Source: Silene noctiflora
Lineage: Eukaryota; Streptophyta; Magnoliopsida; Caryophyllales; Caryophyllaceae
Assembly (NCBI GenBank): GCA_009801015.1
Contig: VHZZ01002512.1
Location: 66,075 to 91,530 of the forward strand
Length of the DNA stretch: 25,456 nt
Direction of reading: 5' to 3'
Part shown: piece by piece, positions 9,839-19,219 of the stretch
How positions within the stretch are numbered: position 1 is the first letter of the stretch
How the letters are laid out: each line of letters opens with the position of its first letter
Translations under genes and position numbers: made by a program
The notes under the pieces: model-generated
Told to the model about the DNA's origin: nothing
The model's database searches: none
The model's input: the letters and a program-made list of their open reading frames with translations, nothing else

Positions 9839-12800
9839 TCATGCAACCTTTGTTTCGTCATAGTTGAAGGTCCAACCGGGAAAATCAGACTCTGAGAACA
9901 AAGCGGTAGGCGTTGCTTTATAGAATGCAAGCGGAACTTGCTTTACCCTTCGTCTCATCTGCAATCACATTTTTTTACCAATTAACCACATGACATCGTA
10001 TTATAAGTTATAACCATTGTAACAGGATAACAGCGTTACATGCACGAGTATCACCTAGTCTAAACCATTATTTCAGCTTGGTTTATAAACGGATGTTTCA
10101 GAAACAGGAGGTATTGAGGACAAATGTCTGGACTCAGCTAGCCTCTCTCTCTCTCTCTCGCGCGCGCTTTTCTGTTAAATATTTGGTGTCTACCCCTACA
10201 ATGGATACTCCTAACCCCCTTATTCTTGGTTGGGGGCTTGGGGCATTGCCTTCAATCTTTTCGAGACTTGCCATTTGATTCCGTTAGGTTGAGTATAGAT
10301 CCCACACAAAAAATTCCGGTTGCTATTTTTGATGTATAATGAGAGATGAAATGTTCTGAAAGGCTATGTAAAGTCTTTAGTTGAACAGTTGATCAAAAAT
10401 CAAATTCTAAACAAAGTTCTATATCAGTAAAATTACCTCCTCCCTGAATATAGTAGAATATGAACCAGAACTGAAATCACTGACTGTCACTTCCGTAGTT
10501 TTTGATCTTACAGTCAAATCATTCTCCAGAGATAGAACAAATCTACAATACACACAACATGGTAAGTAGGTGATGGTAGAGATATAAATATAAGTGTATT
10601 CAAGGCCATGGTACAATGGTAGTATATACCTGGAAACTGGAGGACAATAATGGTGACGAAGAGTGTCAATCTCCCAAAGTGAACTCCCTGTTTTAATAAG
10701 AATGGTCATCACAAACATTTTTACAAGGCATAGAGCGAAATAGAACCGACATGAATAACATTCCCTCTGTCAAGGGGAGAACTACAGTCTACATTTGACC
10801 CAGAAGGCAAGTGTCCTCGACAACAAATAAAAAGACATAAACAAAATGCACGTAGATAAATAGCAGACAATGTACTGAAAAGTAGAAACTAAGGATCCTT
10901 CCAGCTTTGAATTCTAGTTGTGCCTTACAACTTGAATCTATTTCCACTACATTCCATTCTGAGGGGAAAAAGGAAACAAAAAGTATAGCAGAAAATAACA
11001 AACGCACGCCATCATATCTTTCATTATAAGATTTATAACTAAACACTTGATAAAATAAATAGTTTAAAGAAGCTTACTCATGGCGTTTGTCTTTTTGAGG
11101 TCATCTTCCTCATCATTGAAAAGATCAATGCCTGGTTCTTCTCTTTCGGACACAACAGCGGCATCTGTGTCAGCTTTAACAGGCTCTTCCGAAGATGTCG
11201 TGTCGTTTAGTTTGGTTTCTTCGCTAATTTCCTGAACAAAAGGAGGAGAAAAACATTTGATTCACTAGAAATTTGTTGAGCATTATGCTTTCACATCCCA
11301 AGAATCCACAATCATAAGAAATTCAAAACCGAGTTCCCAGAATAGACAAAAACCTTACTTCAGACTAGGAAAGTTCACCAATAAGGCAAAAAACCTTTGA
11401 TTATCAGACCAAAATGCTACAGTAGTGAAATCCTAGTTTTTAGGACATGTGCGTTTTCTTTTATGAAAGACACAAAAGAAGCAAAGAGCAAAAAATAATG
11501 GCCATGAGATGTCCTAACAACAAATTACTTCATACTTTGCCTTCCATATTATAACTACTACTCCCTCCGTTATTTTTTATTTGACGTTGGAGCACTTGGT
11601 AAAATTTGCATTTTAAATGACGTTTTGCTGTTTTCTATGAACTAGCTGTTAAGTTCAGTGTTTCCATGTCAAGTAAGCAATTCCAAAGTATGCAGTAATA
11701 CTAAAAACAAAGGAATATCAGTGTTGTGGTAATTAATGAGTTGTAGAAATCTACTGTTCCCAAGCTTTGGAATATGTGTTATCATGCCCAAATAAGTGTG
11801 TAATCATCATATGTTTTGTTTTACCATGAATTTTCTTAATCTATGTGCTTCTCTCCAAAACGTCAAATACAAAATAACGGAGGGAGTATCATCTTCATAT
11901 CAGCAAATGAAAGAGGGCTCAGAGGCAAGTACATCAGCTTTAATAAGTAATTAGAAAATCACTAAAGTGGTAAGCATGATTAATGAAACTATAATTTTGC
12001 ACCAAGCATTAAAAGGGGAAAAGGACCCACCTGATGAACCAAACAGTTAATTGACGGATGCCTTCGAAGTAGATTGTGGACCAGTGCTATAATAACCAGT
12101 GCTCCTGAAGGAGGCACTTGAAGAGACAGTCTGCTTAACTTCTTTGTGAAGGCAGCAGCTAAATATGCAGGAAGAAGCGGGGATTTCAAACAGGCGTCCA
12201 ATAGCTACACGTGTAAAATCATTAATTAGAAGTCAGAAGGTAAATTGGTCATGAAGGCAAACGCAAATTAAGTTCCAGAAAGTATATAGCCTCACCTCAA
12301 AGAATTTTGCACGATGCTTTGCCATAAATATAGAAGGTATAAGTAGCGCATAAAGCTTTTCATAAAAATTAGGATATTCCAAGCCGTACTTCGTCATAAG
12401 AATAAAGAGTCCACTCAGAGCCATAACACTGACTACTCCACCAATATCATATGATCTTGTTAAGAAGTCGCTGCAAATCCCAGGGAACAAATTAACATTA
12501 TTGTAGATTTGCTTTCGAAGTGCAAAGAATAATATAAGATATACTCACCATAACATTGCGGGATTTGACAAAAAAGGAATGACTGTTTGATGCATATTAG
12601 CTAGCACCTGAATATCAAGGCAAGTAAAGGGGAAGTCAGAAATGAGCACACGTACTTTTTTTTTTCTCTTCCAAGAAATATTTCCTAGATGGGAGACAGT
12701 ACTGCAAGTTTGTGTCAACAAAAAACACCATTGCATGAACGTAGCGTCGACATAAGCAACCCAAGTCAAGAGTGGACATTGTATTCTACAGCTTTGGCTC

Positions 12801-15800
12801 GGAAAAAAAAAGTAGTATAATTATATCCACTACCAGACTGGTTGCACATCAGAGAATCTTTTAACAAAAACCTTTTCTTTTGATTGGTACGGGTAACCTG
12901 TGTTACTCCGACTCTCCGACAAGTGTCGGACACTGACACGTGTCGGAGTGTCGGACACGGCTATTTTGGGTGAATTTTCCTATTTTGTTGCCTAAATTGA
13001 AGTGTCGAAGTGTCGTGTCGTGTCGGACACCGACACGTGTCCGACACGCGACACGGCAGTTAAGTGAAGTGTCGGAATAACAGAGCGGGTAACGCAACAG
13101 TATCACAAAGTTAACAGCCCAGATCCAACCCTGGGGATATTGCTCACTAATTATGCATAAAAGCAGTGTTTGGGACTTAAGATCTTCCACCAACAGGGTG
13201 CTAGTTGACATTGAAACGGTTCTTAGGCCAACATATTAGATGCGTAATTCCATGGACCACATGTAAAAACCAGCCTTTTTGGAGGGGCTTCCCCAGTAAC
13301 AAAATTTGCATTTCTAAAAGGAAGTGGACAAAAAATCAGAACTCAAATAACAAAAAAGTAACAGGAAAGCAAAGAGGGCATAACAGATAACACTGTAACT
13401 AAGGAGCAGTCGATCTTACTTCCTTGTAGACTTCAAGCGGAAGTGGCAACCTAAGAAATGTCATCCATGCCTTGGTAAACTTGAGTTTCATCTTCTTAGA
13501 AATACGGCTTAAAGAAAGTTCCTGACATTCATAACAGATTAGAAGATAAATATAATGACAACACATACGACTGTGCTTTTCAAATAAACCATGCTCACAA
13601 CAGCAGCTTTTGTTAGGAATGGAGAAAATTTATCGTCACATGCATAGGAACAAAAGATGCGTCACATAGACATGGTAAAAGAAGGTTGAATGCCCTAAAC
13701 TAAAGCCCTTCTCATTGACGTGAGTGCTGCAAAGGAATTTGTGAGAAAAGGCACATGCACATCATCATAAACTAAGCACGTTACCGAGAGAAGTGCAAAG
13801 TTAACTGGAACAATGATGCCATAGTTCATAGCATCCGGTATGGAATGGAACCAAAGAAAGAAATACTCCTCCTATTCAACTAGAAGTTTACATTTGTTTT
13901 TGGTGCGGTTTTTCAGAAGAGGCCATGTGCAAATGGATAAGGGCATATATGAAATGTTAAACCATGCCCAAAAAGGGAAAACGCAAACTAGTAGAATAGA
14001 GCATGTCAAAAAAGGAAACATAAACTTCAAGTCGAATAAGAGGGAGTATACATAAAAGATGCCACTAAACATTCAGTGGGAATATGGAGCACAAAATAGT
14101 AAATGAGTCAGACCAATGCACTGTATCACCAAGACATCAATTGTCTTGACAAAACTAAAATTGTTTCATTGTCACTTATTCAACTTCACGTCCGCAACAG
14201 TTTGCTTCATGAAATAAAAAGCCATCGCACACAACTGAACATACGTCAACCACATGGCATGATGCAGATATCAGCAAAATAAATAAGATGTTGCTGATTG
14301 AACATTGTGGCTTACATTTTTGGTGGAATCGTCACTTTGATTCTTGGCAATTTTCTCATCTTTCTTACATTCCTCCTGGTTATCGTTGTCTTTCGATAGG
14401 AATCCTGATTGACAATGGACAAAAACAATAGACTTTTATGTCAAAGTATTCGCAAAAGCATCACATGGACAAAAATCTGAGACACGTTAAGTAATTGATT
14501 TCAGTGAAAGAGTTACCAAAGAAAAGGGATGAGAACCATTTACTATGGTATCTTGAAATATTTTATTAAATAATTGGCTGGATTTATTTAGAGTTAAATC
14601 GAGCTACAACAGATTACTATTATATGGTTAAAGTAAAAGTTTCCAATAAATTTTGCAGGAAGTTTATAATGCCTACAGATTTCCTAGAAAATATACATGA
14701 TGGTGAACTATTAGCAATATTGTACATTCAACCAGATGTGCAAATCGAGACTATGCTGAGGCAGCAGGAAGCGTCGCATCAGAGATAATCAAACAGAGGA
14801 AGAAATAAGAAACAGAAGCAACAAGAACTCAGTGACACTGGCTATGACAAAAGCGAAGAGCACAGCCAAATGCTTGAAGGGACAAATAGACAGCAATAAT
14901 AGTTAAAGGACATCAGAAACAAATGTTAATTTAGTAGGGAGATTAACCTGAGCTCCACGTCTCAACAGAAGTCAAGTTCCCAAGAGAAGGAATATGTGAC
15001 AGGATGAAATGGATCTTCTTTATTGAACCCTCTAGGCTGTTTTAGACACATTAAAATTCAAGAGATCAGGAAACTATCATACTTAGCTTGACATAGTATC
15101 AATTAGACAATTACAGCATAAAAGCACGATATTTCATCCTATGCGAAAAGTTACATGAACCAACTAAACCTGGACTACAACAAGATACTATACCTTCGAC
15201 TCAAGTGTAGTTGACTCCTTGTAAGGTTGTAAACTACCACAATTAAAGGTCATAAGCCACATAGCAGCGTGAGGTAACGACACCATGCACAATTACATGA
15301 TGGTTTCTCATATGACAAGTCACTGACCATGGCTTAGGCAACTAACCCAACGAAAGGAAACTCAACAACGGGTTACTGACTCAAATGTTAGTGTCAAACT
15401 GCATGAATAATTTCAGTTGGTTTTTAGCCTCACTGTTTGGTTACACGTAATCCAGTATTCTATTATAAAACAATGACAACCCAAAAGATAGGGTCAGAGA
15501 AAAAATAATCACGACTAAGAAAGATGAGGGCAGCACCTGTTCTTTGAGTCATCTCCTTCAGCAACATTTTTATCGGCTGCAACGGACAGGAAATAAAGCT
15601 ATTTCATACAAAAATGTTTTTGTCGGAGTTTAAAGATGAAAACAATTACGGGCATCACTGCATCAGTAGTTAAAGAAGTATTACAGAGAGACATATTTAC
15701 CTGAGATATTTTTGGACTCCAGTGTCTTGCATACCTTTTCCACAGTGATGAAGGTAAAATAACTGCAGCAGGAACGAGTATGTGTGAGACAAAAAGAGCA

Positions 15801-17770
15801 CAATGTATATGAAACCATAAAAGCGACAGGATATATGTAGCATAGAAATCCTAATTCACAATTCTTGAAGGTTATAGCCTTCACCCAGATATCAGATGCC
15901 AACAGCTTCAGATTTATTCACCCGAAAACAATTCCACAAAGCATACACTCACATTTTAAAACATTCTCCGTACAAAGGTTATGTCAAAACAAAATCATCT
16001 AGAACAAGATTTAACAAATATGAAGAGGTAACATAACAGAGTGAGGCATTACCTAACATCAATGTACTTAAAGTATGATGATGATAAGGATTCAAGCAAA
16101 AAATCAACTTCTACTGAAGAGCAAACCTGCAAACAAAAGTAAATACGGCATTTACAACAACCACTTTGGAAATCATCTTCAAGCTTTAATACATTCATTA
16201 CAAAGGATTGCAAAAAATACATAAAATTCCAATGATAGTATCACTCACGATAGCCTGGATGAGCTTGTTGTATAACGAAGAATTAAATTTTCCTCCATTT
16301 CCAAGCTTTACAAACTCCATCAACGTATCCAACACAACCTCCTACACACATAAATACCAATTACCAACTATAAGCATATAAATACATAAAATAATAGATT
16401 TATCCCTGTAAATAACACTATAGAAGCAATAATCATAGAGAAGAAACTGTGATTTACAAGCTAAATAATCCCGATGTGATGCACATGCTGAGCTCAATAT
16501 TAAACATCAGTGTAACTTACAAGCTAAATTACGATAATGAACAGCAGTAATCACAATCAATGACATCTTGAGCTCAACATCAAACATCAAATTAAATTAC
16601 AAGCAAAAAAATTTAGACTATAACTTAAGTGTATCCATGACTCCATGTAATGCACATGTCAAGCAAACACTATAATAATTTATCAAATTATATCCTAAAA
16701 GATTATCAACAAAAATTTTTAATAGATCTCACTCTAAGGGTACGAGAAGATGCAACAATCTCCATTTACGATGCAACGAGCTCAATATCAAACTTCAATT
16801 CAACATCCAAGCTAAAAACGTCAGTATTCAACAAACTCCACATAATGCATATCTCAAGCAAACATTTTAATCATATAAGAACCACCAATTGTCATTTAAA
16901 ACCGTCTTAATTTAAGACGGCTCTCATAGCCAAATTAAATAAATCTGAAAATGAAAGAAAGTTGTGAGATGTCTTAATTTAAGACGATCTTAAGCAAGAC
17001 CTACTGTATAGGAAAACCTAAAATCTAAAACAACTACATTCTACGCTAACCAATTACTTCCTCTATTCCATTCAATTGTATACGTTTATCAAAATATACA
17101 AAATACAATGTCGAAATAGAGCTCGCTCAAAGCGTATCACACTAAGTAGAAACAACAATCTCCATTACCGTCGCGAACTCAATATCAAACATCAATCTAC
17201 CATACTAGTTAAAAAAAAAACATCAGAATTTAATTATCTTCACATCAATGCACATATCAAGCAAAAACATTCTCAGAATTTATCAAACTACATGCTAAAC
17301 TAATCAGATACTCCCTCCGTTCCATTCAATTGTATACGTTTCTCAAAAAAATACAAAATTACGATATCGAAATAAGAGCTTACTCTAAGAGTATCTTCAC
17401 ACTGAGAAGAAACAACAATCTCCATTAACGCCACAACAAGCTCGTCAAACTTCGCGCGAAGCCACGTCCGGTAAATAACCTCAGGATCGGCGACATCAGC
17501 GACGGCGGTGGAGGCGGAGGCGGCGGCGGGGAGAGAAGGAAGGAGAGGAGAGAGAAATGATTGTAGGGAGAGAAGAGCTTCTACAAGGTAATTAGGAGGA
17601 GAAGAAGGAGTGATGTAGGAGAGAAGGAGAGGAAGGTTGTTGATGTGAGAACGCGAAGAGAGAAGTTCGGTGCCTAGAGTTTTAAGGTCTGATAGAGTGT
17701 GTTTGGTCTTCTTCTTGTTCTTCTTCTTGGTGGCGGCCATGGCGGAGGTGTTGGATCTTTTGGACGCCAT
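9839..17770 (-). CDS. NOC4: Nucleolar complex protein 4 (NOC4), ribosome biogenesis
   Basis: Fifteen exons join into 593 codons plus TGA: 17770-17384, 16341-16249, 16126-16053, 15762-15701, 15576-15537, 15036-14948, 14404-14316, 13521-13420, 12607-12549, 12470-12296, 12204-12031, 11231-11078, 10687-10630, 10542-10437, 9958-9839. Every junction has GT-AG ends and the phases agree throughout. NOC4 works with NOP14 in nucleolar maturation and export of the small ribosomal subunit. The N-terminus has a basic KKKNKKKTKH stretch, a likely nuclear or nucleolar signal. From about residue 288 the CBF/Mak21 region runs KKMKLKFTKAW, then CDFLTRSYDIGGVVSVMALS, LDACLKSPLLPAYLAAAFTK and SLWEIDTLRHHYCPPVSRF, ending DFPGWTF. 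These blocks match plant NOC4 (Arabidopsis EMB2762, about 577 residues by recall) closely. An acidic, probably disordered insert follows near residues 449-499. The gene looks intact. Introns 1, 7, 8 and 11 carry repeats or transposons. Confidence 0.96.
10143..10167. repeat. (CT)n(CG)n microsatellite
   Basis: About eight CT units followed directly by CGCGCGCGC, in the last intron of NOC4. Confidence 0.95.
11561..11886. mobile_element. Stowaway MITE in NOC4 intron 11
   Basis: A 326-base element between TA dinucleotides (11559-11560 and 11887-11888). The left end is CTCCCTCCGTTATTTTTTAT; the right end, reverse-complemented, is CTCCCTCCGTTATTTTGTAT. Both continue TTGACGTT, so the terminal inverted repeats are about 28 bases with one or two mismatches. 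This is the Stowaway signature of the Tc1/mariner superfamily. High end identity suggests fairly recent insertion. No transposase is encoded. Confidence 0.9.
12898..13085. mobile_element. hAT-like MITE with exact 8-bp target duplication
   Basis: A 188-base element. CGGGTAAC flanks it on both sides (12890-12897 and 13086-13093). The ends are CTGTGTTACTCCGAC on the left and, reverse-complemented, CTCTGTTATTCCGAC on the right: 13 of 15 match. The interior repeats GTGTCGGACAC / GACACGTGTC palindromes. An 8-base duplication is typical of hAT elements. It is non-coding and lies in NOC4 intron 8; a minus-strand reading frame across it is incidental. Confidence 0.88.
13866..14046. mobile_element. Stowaway MITE in NOC4 intron 7
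   Basis: A 181-base element between TA target sites (13864-13865 and 14047-14048). The left end is CTCCTCCTATTCAACTAGAA; the right end, reverse-complemented, is CTCCCTCTTATTCGACTTGA. Both lead into GAAGTTTA. More diverged than the intron 11 copy, so probably older. Confidence 0.82.
16902..16985. repeat. Two palindromes of the GTCTTAATTTAAGAC type
   Basis: A 19-base palindrome, CCGTCTTAATTTAAGACGG, lies at 16902-16920. Its core GTCTTAATTTAAGAC recurs at 16971-16985. Such paired palindromes suggest a small foldback element inserted into the intron 1 array, but its ends are not clear. Confidence 0.5.
17311..17346. mobile_element. Solo Stowaway-type end in NOC4 intron 1
   Basis: CTCCCTCCGTTCCATTCAAT preceded by TA, followed by TGTATACGTTT, is a familiar Stowaway terminus. 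No matching inverted end was found nearby. A diverged copy of the same end lies at about 17056-17090, apparently carried by the tandem duplication. Confidence 0.5.
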
Positions 17771-17819
17771 TGATGGAGGTTGACGACGGTTAGGAGGGAG
17801 GGATGATGAAGAAAGGGGG

Positions 17820-17830
17820 TTTAGGGTTTA
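17820..17830 (-). promoter_or_regulatory. Telo-box upstream of NOC4
   Basis: TAAACCCTAAA on the minus strand, 50 bases before the NOC4 ATG. The telo-box AAACCCTAA is characteristic of plant promoters and leaders of ribosomal-protein and ribosome-biogenesis genes, which fits NOC4. No paired site II (TGGGCY) element was seen in the next 180 bases. Confidence 0.65.
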
Positions 17831-18003
17831 AGAGGAGATTTTGTGATTGGAATTTCGCGCATCAACAAATGTTTTTCTTCAGAATGAACCATGGCCATGG
17901 GTGATGGGTTTATCGTGGACTTCGCAAACCGGTTAACCGAGTCGAGTCGGGACACTTAGATCATTTCATGTCGAGTCACATTCAGATATGTTATTACCAA
18001 TAA

Positions 18004-18662
18004 CTAGTTTAGAACCCGTACAATAAATGCGCGATTTTTATAGAGTTTTTATTTTTGTATTACTTAATCATAAATTAACACCTTATTAATTTTTTATATT
18101 TCACGTAATTATTTTTTTATATGAGAAAAAAAATGAACTGCAAAATTATTCAAAAAAATCGAGTAAAATTGAACCACTAAAATAATAGTGGTGGCTCATT
18201 AATTGTTCATTTTCTAATTATTGTATTTTGTTTCGAGAAAAAAAAATTAAAACTAAAAATTAATTCAAGAGAATTCAGTAATGTGCTGAAATGAGTTTTT
18301 TAAAAAGTATTTTTTATACCACAAAGCTAACGAATCCAATTTTATAAAAGTAATGAAAAAAAATTTATAGTATGAGTCAAGTCATTTTTAAATAATAGTA
18401 TCAATAAAAGATTTAATAGTTTCTAATTTTATATTATTTATTTATATTTTAATTAAAATATTATAGTTTAATATTAAGTGAAAATATATAATTTAATGAA
18501 AAGGTTAATTTTAATGAAAAAAATTGTATAATGAAATATATTATAATTATTAATTCCTTATTCAGTAAAAACAATTAAATTATCATAATTTACTTATTTA
18601 AAAAGATGTTTTTGGAGAAAAAAAAAGCTGTGAATTCATCTATTCTTTTAGTATATAGGGGA
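18004..18662 (-). mobile_element. Non-autonomous Helitron
   Basis: Read on the minus strand, the element starts TCCCCTATATACTAAAAG after a host A and ends TTCTAAACTAG before a host T: the 5'-TC / CTRR-3' ends and A|T target expected for Helitrons. About 10 bases inside the 3' end, GCGCATTTATTGTACGGG is a decayed form of the usual CCCGTGCA..TGCACGGG hairpin. The interior is 659 bases, very AT-rich and without a Rep/helicase gene. No target duplication is expected for this class. Confidence 0.72.
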
Positions 18663-18931
18663 TAAATAGTGGTCTTGGTTCCTCAATTCGAATGTCGGGT
18701 CGGGTACAGATTCGATCATTCAAACTAGGGTCATTTTTACCAGGTCTAGTCTCTCACTCTTTAGTGACGGTTGCAAGGCTAATTCAAGTTAATGCTGTAC
18801 TTGAAAATACATTCTGTTGCGGACCTCTACTATCGTCCCTCGTCTAATTCCACATACACCGAACAATGTATTCACAGAATCATGCAACTCCAAAATACAG
18901 AGTGTAAGCCAAAGCTAGCTACAAGAATATC

Positions 18932-18966
18932 GGATTGAGATTGAGATTGAGATCAAGATTGAGGTC
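18932..18966. repeat. GATTGA hexanucleotide repeat
   Basis: GATTGAGATTGAGATTGAGA then a TCAAGATTGAGG variant, in the presumed 3' UTR of GnTI. Confidence 0.85.
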
Positions 18967-19219
18967 AGTTGAAACTCGGAGTTCACCCTCAATACCTAAG
19001 ATACAACCTGTTACGTTACAGTTGCCTATAAAAGTTGCATACCATCCAATCCAACCCAACCCAACCCTGACCTTTGGTCTTGTTACTCTTGTAACTGGTA
19101 ACCAGTTCCCAAGAGCAAGCGTCTGGTCTCGCAACTTTATACATCATCATCAATTTCAACACCTCCAAGGATCCAATTTGCTGCCATGGAAGCAGGCATA
19201 TGGTACTAACCTGTTTTCA

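Larger units (their letters stand above)
16450..17383. repeat. Degenerate tandem array in NOC4 intron 1 containing copies of the exon 1 end
   Basis: Blocks similar to CAACAATCTCCATTA..GAGCTCAATATCAAAC recur at about 17131-17190 and 16724-16790. The intact counterpart is the last part of exon 1 (about 17384-17452). Another recurring block, GCACATATCAAGCAAAAACA, appears near 17250, 16846 and 16651, and shorter pieces near 16477 and 16565. TTCCATTCAATTGTATACG occurs at 17320 and 17066, about 254 bases apart. The array therefore arose by duplication of the exon 1/intron 1 boundary followed by decay. Exon copies contain stop codons and are not coding. Confidence 0.7.
17771..19219. other. Spacer between NOC4 and GnTI
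   Basis: Contains the NOC4 leader and promoter side (17771-18003), a 659-base Helitron (18004-18662), GTCGAGTCGGG / GTCGGGTCGGG motifs on both sides of it (about 17940 and 18692), and the probable GnTI 3' UTR side with a hexanucleotide repeat. No additional gene seen; overlapping reading frames at 18919-19234 on both strands come from the repeat and lack protein features. Confidence 0.6.

Noticed and set aside
12903-13211. 102-codon minus-strand reading frame
   Set aside because: It runs through the hAT-like MITE in NOC4 intron 8 and is produced by GTGTCGGACAC repeats.
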